The notes: a model not told the origin generated them from the sequence alone. Numbered from the stretch's first letter, positions 24,039 to 31,734 are shown. The stretch: 38,635 bases of DNA from Nitrososphaerota archaeon (GCA_021325615.1 JAJPGU010000026.1:1-38635); one strand, 5' to 3'. A program made the numbers and translations.

Positions 24039-25187
24039 ATGAGCAAGCATGCCGGGAGCAATGCGGTCGAGAAAACTGTTCTAGTAGTTTTTCCTTCGAT
24101 CTTTTCACAGAACAAGGTAGGCATCCTTGAGGAAAACATTGCAAAGGTGCTCAAGGCAAAAGGGGAAAGTTTTCCGCGCATCAGGAGGGACGAGAACCTG
24201 GTAATAGTAGAGGTCCCAGATCCGGTTCTTGTTTCCGCAACGCTTGTTTCGCTCTTTGGAATAGAAAGGATTGCAATTGCACGGGAAATTGAGAACAAGT
24301 TTGCACTTGCGCTTGAAACAATTGCCTCAACAGGTAGGAACCTCCTCCTGAGGGGCGACAGGTTCTACGTCAAGGTCGAGGGCAGGTCGTCTGACTATCT
24401 TGCCAAGGATCTGGAGGTAGCAGCAACCGCAAGCCTGATAGAAAAGTCATCCGACCTTGATGTGCATCCAGGGTCAGAGTCAAGCCACACGAGGCTTCTT
24501 TACACTTACATCACCAATTCACACGCCTACGTCTGCGCCTTCGTGGACAGGGGGCTTGGCGGAATTCCCTACAACTCGCAGGGAGAGAGGATGGTGTGCT
24601 GCATCTATGACGAGCTCTCGGCAGTTTCCTGCCTGCAGGCAATCAAGATGGGATTTGACGTAATAATGGTCACCGTTTACTCCAATGATTCCGACCTGCT
24701 CAGGGCATCCAAGATGATAAACAGGATGCTTCTCTCAGTGGTCGGCCCCAAGGTCACCCTTTATTTTTGCAAGGCGCAAAAAATGCAGGACCTCAGGACC
24801 AGGATTCTCGTGGGCGCCCAGATAGCAACACTGGTTGCCAAATCAAAGGGGATAAGGCATGTCGGACTGCCCGTCCCGCCCTTTGCGTTTCCGGCAAGAT
24901 TCATAGAGGAGACAAGCTGCCTTGTTTCCAAGAAGGGCCTTGTGCCATGGCTGCCTCTTGCAGGGATGGACTCGAGCCTGATCGAGAACGCAGGCCAGTT
25001 GGGCCTTGAAAAGTTTCTCACGTCCCTTGGGGAGCTGTGCAATACAAAGTTAGGAAAAAAGGCCATCCCGCAAAAGAGTGTCGATTCCCGCGCAGCAGAC
25101 ACTGTAAAAAATCTCAGACAGGTCTCAATTACAATAGGATCGAAGAATTTGTACGACATGATAGACTCTCTGAGAACCAATCATTGA
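24039..25187 (+). CDS. THUMP/ThiI-like protein with a degenerate PP-loop
   Basis: The 382 residues have the layout of ThiI, the tRNA 4-thiouridine sulfurtransferase. An N-terminal ferredoxin-like part (about 12-95) is followed by a THUMP RNA-binding domain (about 100-172, FYVKVEGRSS... AYVCAFVDRGLGGIPYNSQGERM) and an adenylation-like domain. In ThiI the segment after GkvlcL is SGGIDSPVA, the ATP pyrophosphatase loop. Here it is CCIYDELSAVSC (187-198), with both glycines and the loop Ser missing. ATP activation of tRNA is therefore unlikely by the known route. RFIEETSCLV further on may be a relic of the domain. It diverges from cysH-sat and could bind tRNA as a partner for a separate sulfur-transfer enzyme. 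Confidence 0.75.
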   Translation: MSKHAGSNAVEKTVLVVFPSIFSQNKVGILEENIAKVLKAKGESFPRIRRDENLVIVEVPDPVLVSATLVSLFGIERIAIAREIENKFALALETIASTGRNLLLRGDRFYVKVEGRSSDYLAKDLEVAATASLIEKSSDLDVHPGSESSHTRLLYTYITNSHAYVCAFVDRGLGGIPYNSQGERMVCCIYDELSAVSCLQAIKMGFDVIMVTVYSNDSDLLRASKMINRMLLSVVGPKVTLYFCKAQKMQDLRTRILVGAQIATLVAKSKGIRHVGLPVPPFAFPARFIEETSCLVSKKGLVPWLPLAGMDSSLIENAGQLGLEKFLTSLGELCNTKLGKKAIPQKSVDSRAADTVKNLRQVSITIGSKNLYDMIDSLRTNH

Positions 25188-25188
25188 A

Positions 25189-25196
25189 ATTTAAAT
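25189..25196 (+). promoter_or_regulatory. TATA box deciding the glycosyltransferase start
   Basis: ATTTAAAT starts two bases after the stop of the ThiI-like gene and is centred about 25 bases before ATG 25217. Confidence 0.55.
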
Positions 25197-25216
25197 GGGT
25201 AAATTTTAACGGCATC

Positions 25217-26449
25217 ATGAAAAAAATTGGCGGATTCATCAACCCGTGGGGCAACGGCCACTACACAAGGATGATGGCCCTTGATGAAGCCATACGTAAA
25301 AACCTGCAGGACGAGCTTGAGATCCACTACTCGAGCTGCGGCGAGATTTATGACAAGCTGCTAAAGAAATTTCCGGCACACACGGAAAACCTTCATGATA
25401 TTACCATACCGACCCCGATTGACGGCAAGTGCGGACCGAGCGTCACCCTTTCACTGTTCAACTTCCTCCTCCCGGTGGCAGGCAGGCCTCCCCTGGTCTC
25501 CGTCATGGCAAGGTACCTTATTGCCGAGGGCAGGCTGTACGACAGCCAGAAGTTTGATCTCGTAATCAATGACGGCGACGTGGGCTCAAATGTAATTGCA
25601 GAAAAGCGCAATGTAAAGTCAGTCTTTGTGACAAACCAGTTCAGGACGCGCCTGTGGGCGTCAAGGGCCTTCCTCTATCCCGGCCTGCTCTACATATCGA
25701 AGAAGATTGCCAAGGCAACAAGGATAATAGTTGCAGACTCGCCCCCGCCCTACACCATCTGCGAGTACAACCTGAACTTCCCCGACTCCCTGAAGGAAAA
25801 GGTAACCTACGTGGGGCACTTTACCAACGGCAAGGAAATCCCGCACGGTCCCAAGACCGAACTTGAAAGGCTTCTTGAGGGGTCCGACGGCTTTGGCTAC
25901 TGGATGATTACTGGCAACAAGTCCACCAACGATACTACCGCAAAAAAATACAAGACCATCTTTCAGATGCCGGAGATGGAAAACGAGAGAAGGATAGTGT
26001 CCCATGCAAAGAACGACCCCACCATAGACAGGGTCACTGGCAGGGACGGCAAAACATACTCCATTGCAGAGGCGCTTGAGAAAAGGGTGGACTGGATCCA
26101 GATAGACATAGGATTCCTCTCCGAGCAGGAAAAGAACACGGTGCTTGACACTTGCAAGTATGCAGTGATAAATGGCTCCCACACTGCGATGGGCGAGATA
26201 CTTGGGGCCAAGGCCAAGCCAATAATCGGCATCCCGGTATATGACGAGCACACAAATCAGATAAAATGGGCAGAGGAGAGAAAGCTCGGAATCCTTGCGA
26301 CCACTGCCAAGCAGACCGCAAGGGCTGTTGCAAGAATGCATGACGACTACGGCACCTTCCAGGACAGCGTGAAGGAATTTGCCAAGAACTACGAAAGAAA
26401 CGGCGCCGTCAAGACCGCAAAGATTGTTTCCGAAATGCTTTCCAACTAG
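25217..26449 (+). CDS. MurG-like predicted glycosyltransferase
   Basis: This 410-residue protein has the two-Rossmann GT-B layout. MKKIGGFINPWGNGHYTRMM at the N-terminus carries the Gly-rich GNGH turn of MurG-type enzymes (GT28-related, Glyco_trans_1_3-like). DLVINDGDVGSNVIAEKRNVKSVFV (about 114-138) closes the first domain. The second domain has VTYVGHFTNGKEIP, WMITGNKSTND, and a C-terminal nucleotide-sugar loop around INGSHTAMGEILGAKAKPIIGIPVYDEHTNQ (about 317-348). The acceptor and sugar are not known. It probably acts on the cytoplasmic side in lipid or protein glycosylation. Longer readings from 25037 are rejected because the promoter lies inside them. Confidence 0.85.
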   Translation: MKKIGGFINPWGNGHYTRMMALDEAIRKNLQDELEIHYSSCGEIYDKLLKKFPAHTENLHDITIPTPIDGKCGPSVTLSLFNFLLPVAGRPPLVSVMARYLIAEGRLYDSQKFDLVINDGDVGSNVIAEKRNVKSVFVTNQFRTRLWASRAFLYPGLLYISKKIAKATRIIVADSPPPYTICEYNLNFPDSLKEKVTYVGHFTNGKEIPHGPKTELERLLEGSDGFGYWMITGNKSTNDTTAKKYKTIFQMPEMENERRIVSHAKNDPTIDRVTGRDGKTYSIAEALEKRVDWIQIDIGFLSEQEKNTVLDTCKYAVINGSHTAMGEILGAKAKPIIGIPVYDEHTNQIKWAEERKLGILATTAKQTARAVARMHDDYGTFQDSVKEFAKNYERNGAVKTAKIVSEMLSN

Positions 26450-26455
26450 AAACAA

Positions 26456-26463
26456 TTATAATT
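26456..26463 (+). promoter_or_regulatory. TATA box of the putative small RNA
   Basis: TTATAATT starts seven bases after the glycosyltransferase stop and is centred about 25 bases before the left arm of the inverted repeat at 26484. The only following gene (26594) has its own box at 26564-26571. Confidence 0.45.
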
Positions 26464-26483
26464 TTTGCAACTCTAGATCAGTT

Positions 26484-26551
26484 TCTGGTACGCGGCATTT
26501 TCGATGGGCGAACTGACCAGCTAGGGATGAAGACATAGACCGCGTACCAGA
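26484..26551 (+). ncRNA. Putative 68-base structured RNA closed by a perfect 12-bp stem
   Basis: TCTGGTACGCGG (26484-26495) and CCGCGTACCAGA (26540-26551) are perfect inverted repeats 44 bases apart. Inside, TTCG/CGAA around ATGGG (26500-26512) can form a small hairpin; a CTGA (26513-26516) and GGGATGA (26524-26530) lie seven bases apart, like a D'/C' pair of a C/D guide RNA, but no good outer C and D boxes are present. A TATA box about 25 bases before the stem would start transcription near its first base, and no protein frame covers the region. Alternatives are an mRNA-end structure of the upstream gene or a relic of a mobile element. Confidence 0.45.
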
Positions 26552-26563
26552 ATTGGCAAAAGC

Positions 26564-26571
26564 TTTTATGG
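26564..26571 (+). promoter_or_regulatory. TATA box deciding the TTG start at 26594
   Basis: TTTTATGG is centred about 26 bases before TTG 26594, giving a leaderless start. Confidence 0.55.
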
Positions 26572-26593
26572 ATAACTCTTGTGATCGCCGTCA

Positions 26594-26815
26594 TTGACCG
26601 AGTGCCCCGAGTGTGCAGCCAAGCAAGCCCAAGTAGAGATGAAGTTTGATCCCAACACAAAACACTTCATCTGCAAAAAGTGCGGCCTGTTTGCAACAAG
26701 GGAGCAGATAAGCGACATCAAGTACAGGCTCAATAGGAAGGAGAAGACTCGCGAGGACAAGCATGACGAATACCGCGACTGGTGGCAGTCAAGCAAGAAA
26801 GAAAAGCAGGGTTAG
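26594..26815 (+). CDS. Small zinc-ribbon protein
   Basis: This 73-residue protein starts with TTG. CPEC at residues 4-7 and CKKC at 27-30 form one zinc knuckle pair around a short beta strand (VEMKFDPNTKHFI). The rest is a highly charged helix (REQISDIKYRLNRKEKTRED) ending DYRDWWQSSKKEKQG-like with two tryptophans. It resembles archaeal zinc-ribbon proteins thought to bind nucleic acid or a transcription/translation partner, but no specific family is recognised. It is followed after 17 bases by an acidic protein, probably in the same operon. Confidence 0.75.
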   Translation: MTECPECAAKQAQVEMKFDPNTKHFICKKCGLFATREQISDIKYRLNRKEKTREDKHDEYRDWWQSSKKEKQG

Positions 26816-26832
26816 CTTCAGGGGAGTAAGAG

Positions 26833-27228
26833 ATGAGCAAAGAAATTCCAAAATGGGCGCAGGACGAAATAAAGAATGCCAAGTTTGGCAAGCCCGACGC
26901 TGTTACTAGGACTGGATACATCCTTGAGATTTATGACAAGGACATGAGGATAGACGCGCAGGTCTACGAGGCCATGGAGGACGGGAGGAAGATAATCGAG
27001 GGCATGAGCCTGCCAAAGAAGGTCAAGCCGGCAGACCTCATGAAGGGGACGGTCTACGAGTTTGCCATAAACTCCTACAAGGCTCCGCTTGGCAAGAAGG
27101 TTGTCGAGTTCCTCAAAAAGGAAATGGATATTGACATGAATGCAATTTACCAATTCGAGCTTACGGGCCTTGAGCTGATGGATGTCGATTCCGACTCGGC
27201 AGACTCGGGCGAGTCTGAAGAGGAATAG
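26833..27228 (+). CDS. Acidic-tailed protein of unknown function
   Basis: The 131-residue protein looks soluble. Residues 1-110 alternate short helices and strands (WAQDEIKNAKFG, RTGYILEIYDKDMRIDAQVYEAMEDGRKIIEG), possibly a compact alpha/beta or OB-like fold. Residues 114-131 are almost all Asp, Glu and Ser. The purine-rich GGGGAGTAAGAG before the ATG can serve as a Shine-Dalgarno site, as expected for a second gene in an operon after a leaderless first gene. The acidic tail may contact a basic partner, perhaps the Lys/Arg-rich zinc-ribbon protein encoded upstream. I know of no named family. Confidence 0.7.
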   Translation: MSKEIPKWAQDEIKNAKFGKPDAVTRTGYILEIYDKDMRIDAQVYEAMEDGRKIIEGMSLPKKVKPADLMKGTVYEFAINSYKAPLGKKVVEFLKKEMDIDMNAIYQFELTGLELMDVDSDSADSGESEEE

Positions 27229-27234
27229 GGCGCG

Positions 27235-28026
27235 CTAGTTCCTACTGCCCTTTGACCGTCGGAAGATTTCTCCAACTATCGGGTTCACAAGGTATGGCAG
27301 GGTCTGCTTGAACCAGATTGCGGCGCGGACTATCTGTGGCGTTACAATCTCAAGCCTTGGCGACGACGCAGCGCGTACCACGGCCCTTGCAACAGTCTCA
27401 GGGCTGAGCGCCGCGGTATACCTCGGCATCCTTTCAAACGACCCGTGGCTGAAAAAGTTGGTCCTAACCATTATGGGGCTCACCACCGTTATCCCGACGC
27501 CGGTACCCTTGAGCTCATGGTACAGCGATTCTGAAAAGCCAAGCATCGCAAACTTTGATGCGCAGTAGCCCGCCATCGCGGGAATGCCAAAGCTTGCCGC
27601 AACGGATGCCACGTTAACTATGTGTCCCGACCCTTGCTCCAGCATTTTTGGCAGGAATGCCTTGGTGGAGTAAACCATCCCGAGGTAGTTGGTCTCCATC
27701 TGGGCCTGGACGTCCTCAACCCTTAGGTCTGAGAATTTTCCATAGATTCCAAAGCCTGCATTGTTCACAAGGACGTCTATCCTCCCTAGCTTTTCGAGCA
27801 CCTCGCCTGCCATCCCGTCCACCTCGCCCCTCTTTGAGACGTCGCAGGGGCACACAAGAACGCGGCCCTTGCAGCCCGAGAGCTCGGATGCCGCCTCCTC
27901 AAGTCTGTCCCTGTTTCGCGAGACCAGTACGATGTCGGCGTGGAGCTTGGCAAAACTCCTTGCAGACTCTTTTCCAATGCCGCTTGAGGCACCGGTTATC
28001 ACTACTGTCTTGCCCGCATAGTCCAT
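27235..28026 (-). CDS. Short-chain dehydrogenase/reductase
   Basis: The 263-residue protein is a classical SDR. TGASSGIG (11-18) binds the NAD(P) cofactor, CDV at 61-63 contacts the adenine, NNAG (88-91) is the structural motif, and the catalytic set is Ser141, Tyr154 and Lys158 (YCASK). Arg37 and Arg39 after the second strand (SRNRDR) favour NADP(H). The C-terminal part is hydrophobic enough for loose membrane contact (IWFKQTLPYLVNPIVGEIF). The substrate is not identifiable. A CTTTATTTC box centred about 25 bases before the ATG suggests a leaderless mRNA. Confidence 0.9.
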   Translation of the reverse strand: MDYAGKTVVITGASSGIGKESARSFAKLHADIVLVSRNRDRLEEAASELSGCKGRVLVCPCDVSKRGEVDGMAGEVLEKLGRIDVLVNNAGFGIYGKFSDLRVEDVQAQMETNYLGMVYSTKAFLPKMLEQGSGHIVNVASVAASFGIPAMAGYCASKFAMLGFSESLYHELKGTGVGITVVSPIMVRTNFFSHGSFERMPRYTAALSPETVARAVVRAASSPRLEIVTPQIVRAAIWFKQTLPYLVNPIVGEIFRRSKGSRN

Positions 28027-28046
28027 TGTTGAAAAACCGGCGTAAT

Positions 28047-28055
28047 GAAATAAAG
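28047..28055 (-). promoter_or_regulatory. TATA-like box of the SDR gene
   Basis: The minus strand reads CTTTATTTC, centred about 25 bases before ATG 28026. Confidence 0.5.
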
Positions 28056-28091
28056 TGGTTTCTACGGATTGCGGCCTTGCGCGGTTCGCGC

Positions 28092-29108
28092 CTAAATTGC
28101 CTTCTGGTTCTTAATGCTTGGGTAAACCACCCTCATCAAAAAGAGCCAGCTGATGACAAGGCCGACGTGGTAGGTTGCTATCCTCCAAGCAATGATTATG
28201 TTCCACTGGAGGCTGCCCTTTGCGGCCTCGTATGTCAGGGTGTTTAGGTGCCCGAGGTACGCCCATACTGCAAACTCTGTCAGCCCCGATCCTCCGATGG
28301 TTACCGGAAGGTTTCCCACAGCGTTTGCCGCCATGGTGGCCATGAGCGAGTGGAAGAAGGATATCACATATCCAGCCCCGTTGGCAATAATCATAAACGA
28401 AAGCCCGTATAGCGACCAGGTAAAGACCGAGATTATCAATGAAACAACGAATGCCTTCTTTATCTGCTGGTTGTGCCTCGTCTCCCTGCTCATGTCGCAG
28501 ATTTCCTTCATCCACAGGTTGGTCTTGTCGATGTACTGTACGGCACGCTCCTTTCCAAACCTAGTCGCGATCCTGGATATCCCGCCCGGGACCTGGAAGG
28601 TGCGCTTTGAGGAGAGGAAGAACAGCGAGGACCACACGCCCGTAATCGGCAGGCTTACTGCAAGTATCGCAATGCCTACGGCATATGCCCCGTATGTAAA
28701 CGAGAATGCGGCGGCAGTGATTGCAAAGATGCCGGCTACGAGGACCTCGGTCACAATCTCGACAATGGTGACATACGACGCCTTTCCCACCGGAATGCCC
28801 TTCTTGTTGAGCCACATTATCCTGACAAGTTCGCCGCCCACAAAGGATGGCGTGGTCGAGGTTACAAACTCGCTTCCTATTCTTACGGCAATGGTCCTCC
28901 AGTTTGCATCTATCGGGCCCAGAAATTTACGGACCAGATAGTTGAACTTGAGTCCCTGCGTGAGCAGCTTCAGCGCCATGGCAATTGCCGCACCAATGAA
29001 CGGAACCATGCCTACTGCAAGCAGGTTTGCCAAGCTGACGTTGAACGTAAAGGCGATTATCAGGAATGGTATGATGCTTACCGGTATGGCCAGCAGCTTC
29101 CAATTCAT
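28092..29108 (-). CDS. AglD/LPG-synthase transmembrane family protein (UPF0104)
   Basis: The 338-residue integral membrane protein has about eight helices and belongs to the lysylphosphatidylglycerol-synthase transmembrane region family, which also covers the membrane part of archaeal AglD. SEFVTSTTPSFVGGELVRIMWLNKKGIPVGKA (about 79-110) is the family signature: a helix break with xxxxPGGxGGxE-like Gly/Pro and a following Arg. NAVGNLPVTIGGSGLTEFAVWAYL (about 264-287) is its second, matching turn (GxLPxxxGGxGxxE). These proteins are candidates for lipid flippases or glycolipid handling; the soluble catalytic domain of LPG synthase is absent. A GCTTATATTT box is centred 27 bases before the ATG. 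Confidence 0.88.
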   Translation of the reverse strand: MNWKLLAIPVSIIPFLIIAFTFNVSLANLLAVGMVPFIGAAIAMALKLLTQGLKFNYLVRKFLGPIDANWRTIAVRIGSEFVTSTTPSFVGGELVRIMWLNKKGIPVGKASYVTIVEIVTEVLVAGIFAITAAAFSFTYGAYAVGIAILAVSLPITGVWSSLFFLSSKRTFQVPGGISRIATRFGKERAVQYIDKTNLWMKEICDMSRETRHNQQIKKAFVVSLIISVFTWSLYGLSFMIIANGAGYVISFFHSLMATMAANAVGNLPVTIGGSGLTEFAVWAYLGHLNTLTYEAAKGSLQWNIIIAWRIATYHVGLVISWLFLMRVVYPSIKNQKAI

Positions 29109-29130
29109 AGTGTGCCCTATCTATGCAAGT

Positions 29131-29140
29131 AAATATAAGC
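29131..29140 (-). promoter_or_regulatory. TATA box of the AglD-like gene
   Basis: The minus strand reads GCTTATATTT, centred about 27 bases before ATG 29108. Confidence 0.55.
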
Positions 29141-29218
29141 CCAGATATTGGTCAGATGCTGGGCTTGGGCCGCTAAATTGATAGTGCCTAACGCTTCAGG
29201 AAAAATGGCAGATCTAAA

Positions 29219-29977
29219 ATGAAAGCAATCTTTATTGTTGGAACCGCGGGGTCGGGCAAGTCGCTACTTGCGTCGAAGGTCTTTGACTATTACACCAGGA
29301 ACGGCCATTTTGTCGGAATGCTTAACCTGGATCCAGGAGTTGAAAACCTTCCCTATACTTGCGACGTGGACGTGAGGGATTACGTAGATATCGTATCGAT
29401 AATGAAGCAGTATGACTTGGGCCCAAACGGCTCGATGATAATGGCAAACGACCTAATTGCAGCCAAGATTGACCAGCTGCAGCACGACGTGGACGACGTA
29501 AACCCAGACTACCTGATAGTGGACACCCCCGGGCAGATCGAGCTTTTTGCATACAGGGCAAGCGGCCCCTTTTTTGTCCAGAGCCTTAACACTGAAGAAA
29601 AGGCCTCCATATTCCTCCATGACGGATCCCTAATCACCACCGCCACAAATTTCGTCTCGATAGCGCTTCTTGCAACATCTGTCAGGCTGAGGCTCGGGCT
29701 TCCGCAGCTAAACGTGATCACAAAGGCAGACCTCATCCAAGACAAGCTTAAAGACATACTGAAATGGTCAACCAACATGGCAAGCCTCGAGGAGGCGATT
29801 GCAAAAGAGTCAGACGGCGAGAGCTACATACTTGCCACCAACCTCCTGAGGAGCCTCAACCAGGGAGGCTTTGCCCAGGGTCTCATCCCGGTCTCAAACG
29901 CGACGGGCGAGGGGATGGTAAACCTCTACTCTGCACTCAGCAGGATGCTCAGCTTGGGCGAGGAGATCGAGGACTGA
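29219..29977 (+). CDS. GPN-loop GTPase
   Basis: The 252-residue GTPase has the P-loop GTAGSGKS at 8-15, the insertion GPN at 68-70 (YDLGPNGSM) that completes the active site across the dimer, and DTPGQIELF (102-110) as the G3 region. TKAD near residue 164 gives base specificity. Eukaryotic GPN1-3 help assemble and import RNA polymerase II; archaeal forms are homodimers of unsettled role. The stop overlaps the ATG of the homoserine kinase gene (TGATG), so the two are co-translated. The ATG at 29219 is the first family-consistent start. Confidence 0.93.
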   Translation: MKAIFIVGTAGSGKSLLASKVFDYYTRNGHFVGMLNLDPGVENLPYTCDVDVRDYVDIVSIMKQYDLGPNGSMIMANDLIAAKIDQLQHDVDDVNPDYLIVDTPGQIELFAYRASGPFFVQSLNTEEKASIFLHDGSLITTATNFVSIALLATSVRLRLGLPQLNVITKADLIQDKLKDILKWSTNMASLEEAIAKESDGESYILATNLLRSLNQGGFAQGLIPVSNATGEGMVNLYSALSRMLSLGEEIED

Positions 29978-30894
29978 TGGTCCAGAGCGTTACAGTCAAG
30001 GCTCCGTGCTCCACTGCAAACCTCGGTCCCGGTTTTGATGTCTTTGGCCTTGCCCTTGACGCCTACTATGACAAGGTCAGGCTGCAAAAGGGAGGCAGGG
30101 GGATAACAATCCAAACCGCTGACAGGATACCCATGGAGCTTGAAAAAAATTCTGCCGGCCTGGTTGTAAGGGAAATGGCAAAAAAATTCAAAATTAAGAC
30201 AGGGCTTGTAGTTGAGATTACAAAGGGTGTCCCGACAGGGTTCGGGATGGGAAGCAGCGCGGCATCGGCTGCTGCCGCCGCGGTCGCATTTGACGCCCTA
30301 TTCAAGCTGAGGCTGGACGGGAACAGCCTGGTGAGGTTCGCAGGGATGGGCGAGGTGGCAAGCGCAGGCTCGGTCCACTATGACAATGTGGCAGCCTCGG
30401 TCCTAGGAGGATTTGTAATAGTAAGGACCAATCCGCTTGACGTGATAAAGGCAAGTCCCCCAAAGGGCCTGCTCCTGTGCGTTGCCATACCAAAAATTCC
30501 CGTCCCACAGAGGAAGACAGAGGCTTCAAGGAAGGTTCTGCCAAAAACCGTAGGGCTTGCCGACCACGTCAGGAACCTTTCTAATGCCTCTACCCTTGCC
30601 GCGGGCTTTATGACCGGGAATGTCCCGCTGATTGGCAGCTCCATAAATGACATAATTGTAGAGCCTGCGCGCAAACACCTCATCCCTGGATTTGACAGCG
30701 TAAAGAAGAACGCACTAAGAGCAGGCGCGATGGGGGTGACGATAAGCGGTGCCGGCCCCTCCGTGATCGCCTTTGCATCCGGGGCCACAAGTACCAGCAG
30801 GATTTCAGGCGCAATGAGGCGCGGGTTTGCATCGGCTGGGGTTGATTGCACCACAGTAATCTGCAGGCCCAGCGGCGGGGCCTCGGTAGTATAG
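29977..30894 (+). CDS. thrB: Homoserine kinase
   Basis: The 305-residue GHMP kinase phosphorylates homoserine on the way to threonine. VTVKAPCSTANLGPGFDVFGLALD (5-28) is the ThrB form of the N-terminal motif. VPTGFGMGSSAASAAAAAVAF (84-104) is the GHMP ATP-binding loop. The third motif GAMGVTISGAGPSVIAF lies near 245-265. The length fits the family. The ATG overlaps the stop of the GPN GTPase; longer in-frame readings from 29764 run through that gene. Its TAG stop abuts the TAG stop of the convergent crotonase in the palindrome TAGCTA. Confidence 0.93.
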   Translation: MVQSVTVKAPCSTANLGPGFDVFGLALDAYYDKVRLQKGGRGITIQTADRIPMELEKNSAGLVVREMAKKFKIKTGLVVEITKGVPTGFGMGSSAASAAAAAVAFDALFKLRLDGNSLVRFAGMGEVASAGSVHYDNVAASVLGGFVIVRTNPLDVIKASPPKGLLLCVAIPKIPVPQRKTEASRKVLPKTVGLADHVRNLSNASTLAAGFMTGNVPLIGSSINDIIVEPARKHLIPGFDSVKKNALRAGAMGVTISGAGPSVIAFASGATSTSRISGAMRRGFASAGVDCTTVICRPSGGASVV

Positions 30895-31647
30895 CTACTT
30901 CCTCTTGAGAAAAGAGGCCATTCTTTCCTCGCGCTCCTTTGTTGAAAAGCAAAGGGCCCACGAATAGATCTCAAGCTTCAGCCCCGTTTCAAGGCTGGCA
31001 TCCATCCCCTTGTTTACAAGCATCTTTGAAATCCCTACCGCAAAGTTGCTGTTTTTTGCAACCTCCCTGGCATAGGACCTTGTCTCCGAGATGAGAGTTT
31101 CAGGCGGAAACACTTTGTTGACAAGCCCCATCGAGACTGCCTCCTCCGCCCCAATCCTTCTGCCCGAAAAGATCAGGTCCTTGGCCCTTGCGGGGCCCAC
31201 TATCCTCAGCAGCCTCTGGGTTCCGCCCCATCCCGGACAAATGCCCAGCGTTACCTCAGGCTGCCCCAGCTGGGCGTTTGCCGAAGCAAACCTGATGTCG
31301 CACGAGAGCGCAAGCTCGCACCCGCCCCCGAGGGCATAGCCGTTTATTGCTGCAATGACCGGCTTGCCGATTTTTTCTATCTTGTTGAGCACCTCGTGGC
31401 CCCGCAGCGCATACTTTTCCGCGTCGGTCGGCCCTATTTTGCTCATGTACTCGATGTCGGCTCCGGCCGAGAATGCCTTTTTTCCCTCGCCCGTGATTAT
31501 GATTACTTTGGACGAGTCCTTTTCCAGTTCCTCAAGAACTGTTATGAACTCGTTCATGACGTCAAGGCTCATTGCGTTCAGCTTGTCCTCCCTGTCTATG
31601 GTTATCTGGACAACCTCCCCGTCCCGCTCCATCTTGAGATATTTCAT
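30895..31647 (-). CDS. Enoyl-CoA hydratase/crotonase (possible 3-hydroxypropionyl-CoA dehydratase)
   Basis: The 250-residue crotonase has its oxyanion-hole segments AFSAGADI (59-65) and NGYALGGGCELALSCD (102-117). The two catalytic glutamates are Glu111 and Glu131 (LGQPEVTLGICPGWGGTQRL), 20 residues apart as in classical enoyl-CoA hydratase. In Thaumarchaeota a bifunctional crotonase of this size serves both crotonyl-CoA hydration and 3-hydroxypropionyl-CoA dehydration in the 3-hydroxypropionate/4-hydroxybutyrate CO2-fixation cycle, and this is a good candidate for that enzyme; fatty-acid oxidation is the alternative. The ATG at 31647 is chosen over 31719 because a GTTAAATG box is centred 26 bases upstream of it. 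Confidence 0.9.
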   Translation of the reverse strand: MKYLKMERDGEVVQITIDREDKLNAMSLDVMNEFITVLEELEKDSSKVIIITGEGKKAFSAGADIEYMSKIGPTDAEKYALRGHEVLNKIEKIGKPVIAAINGYALGGGCELALSCDIRFASANAQLGQPEVTLGICPGWGGTQRLLRIVGPARAKDLIFSGRRIGAEEAVSMGLVNKVFPPETLISETRSYAREVAKNSNFAVGISKMLVNKGMDASLETGLKLEIYSWALCFSTKEREERMASFLKRK

Positions 31648-31669
31648 GCAGGTGATTACCCTGCCGGCA

Positions 31670-31677
31670 CATTTAAC
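31670..31677 (-). promoter_or_regulatory. TATA-like box deciding the crotonase start
   Basis: The minus strand reads GTTAAATG, centred about 26 bases before ATG 31647 and inside the longer frame from 31719. Confidence 0.5.
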
Positions 31678-31724
31678 TTTAGACGGGGCTTGCCGGGGAC
31701 CAAACTCACCCGAGCCCACCGAAG

Positions 31725-31734
31725 TTTTTTAATC
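31725..31734 (+). promoter_or_regulatory. TATA-like box of the VOC gene
   Basis: TTTTTTAATC is centred about 26 bases before ATG 31755. Confidence 0.5.

Noticed and set aside
25037-25216. 60-codon N-terminal extension of the glycosyltransferase
   Set aside because: It lies in another frame over the end of the ThiI-like gene and includes the TATA box before 25217.
25661-26455. 264-codon minus-strand frame opposite the glycosyltransferase
   Set aside because: The plus-strand frame has GT-B motifs, a matching promoter and a normal length; the antisense frame lacks any motif.
26484-26551. C/D-box guide RNA
   Set aside because: Only a D'/C'-like pair is present; the outer C box is weak and no outer D (CTGA) is found, so the RNA is left unclassified.
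26484-26551. Insertion-sequence terminal inverted repeats
   Set aside because: There is no target-site duplication or transposase and the 44-base interval is too short for an element.
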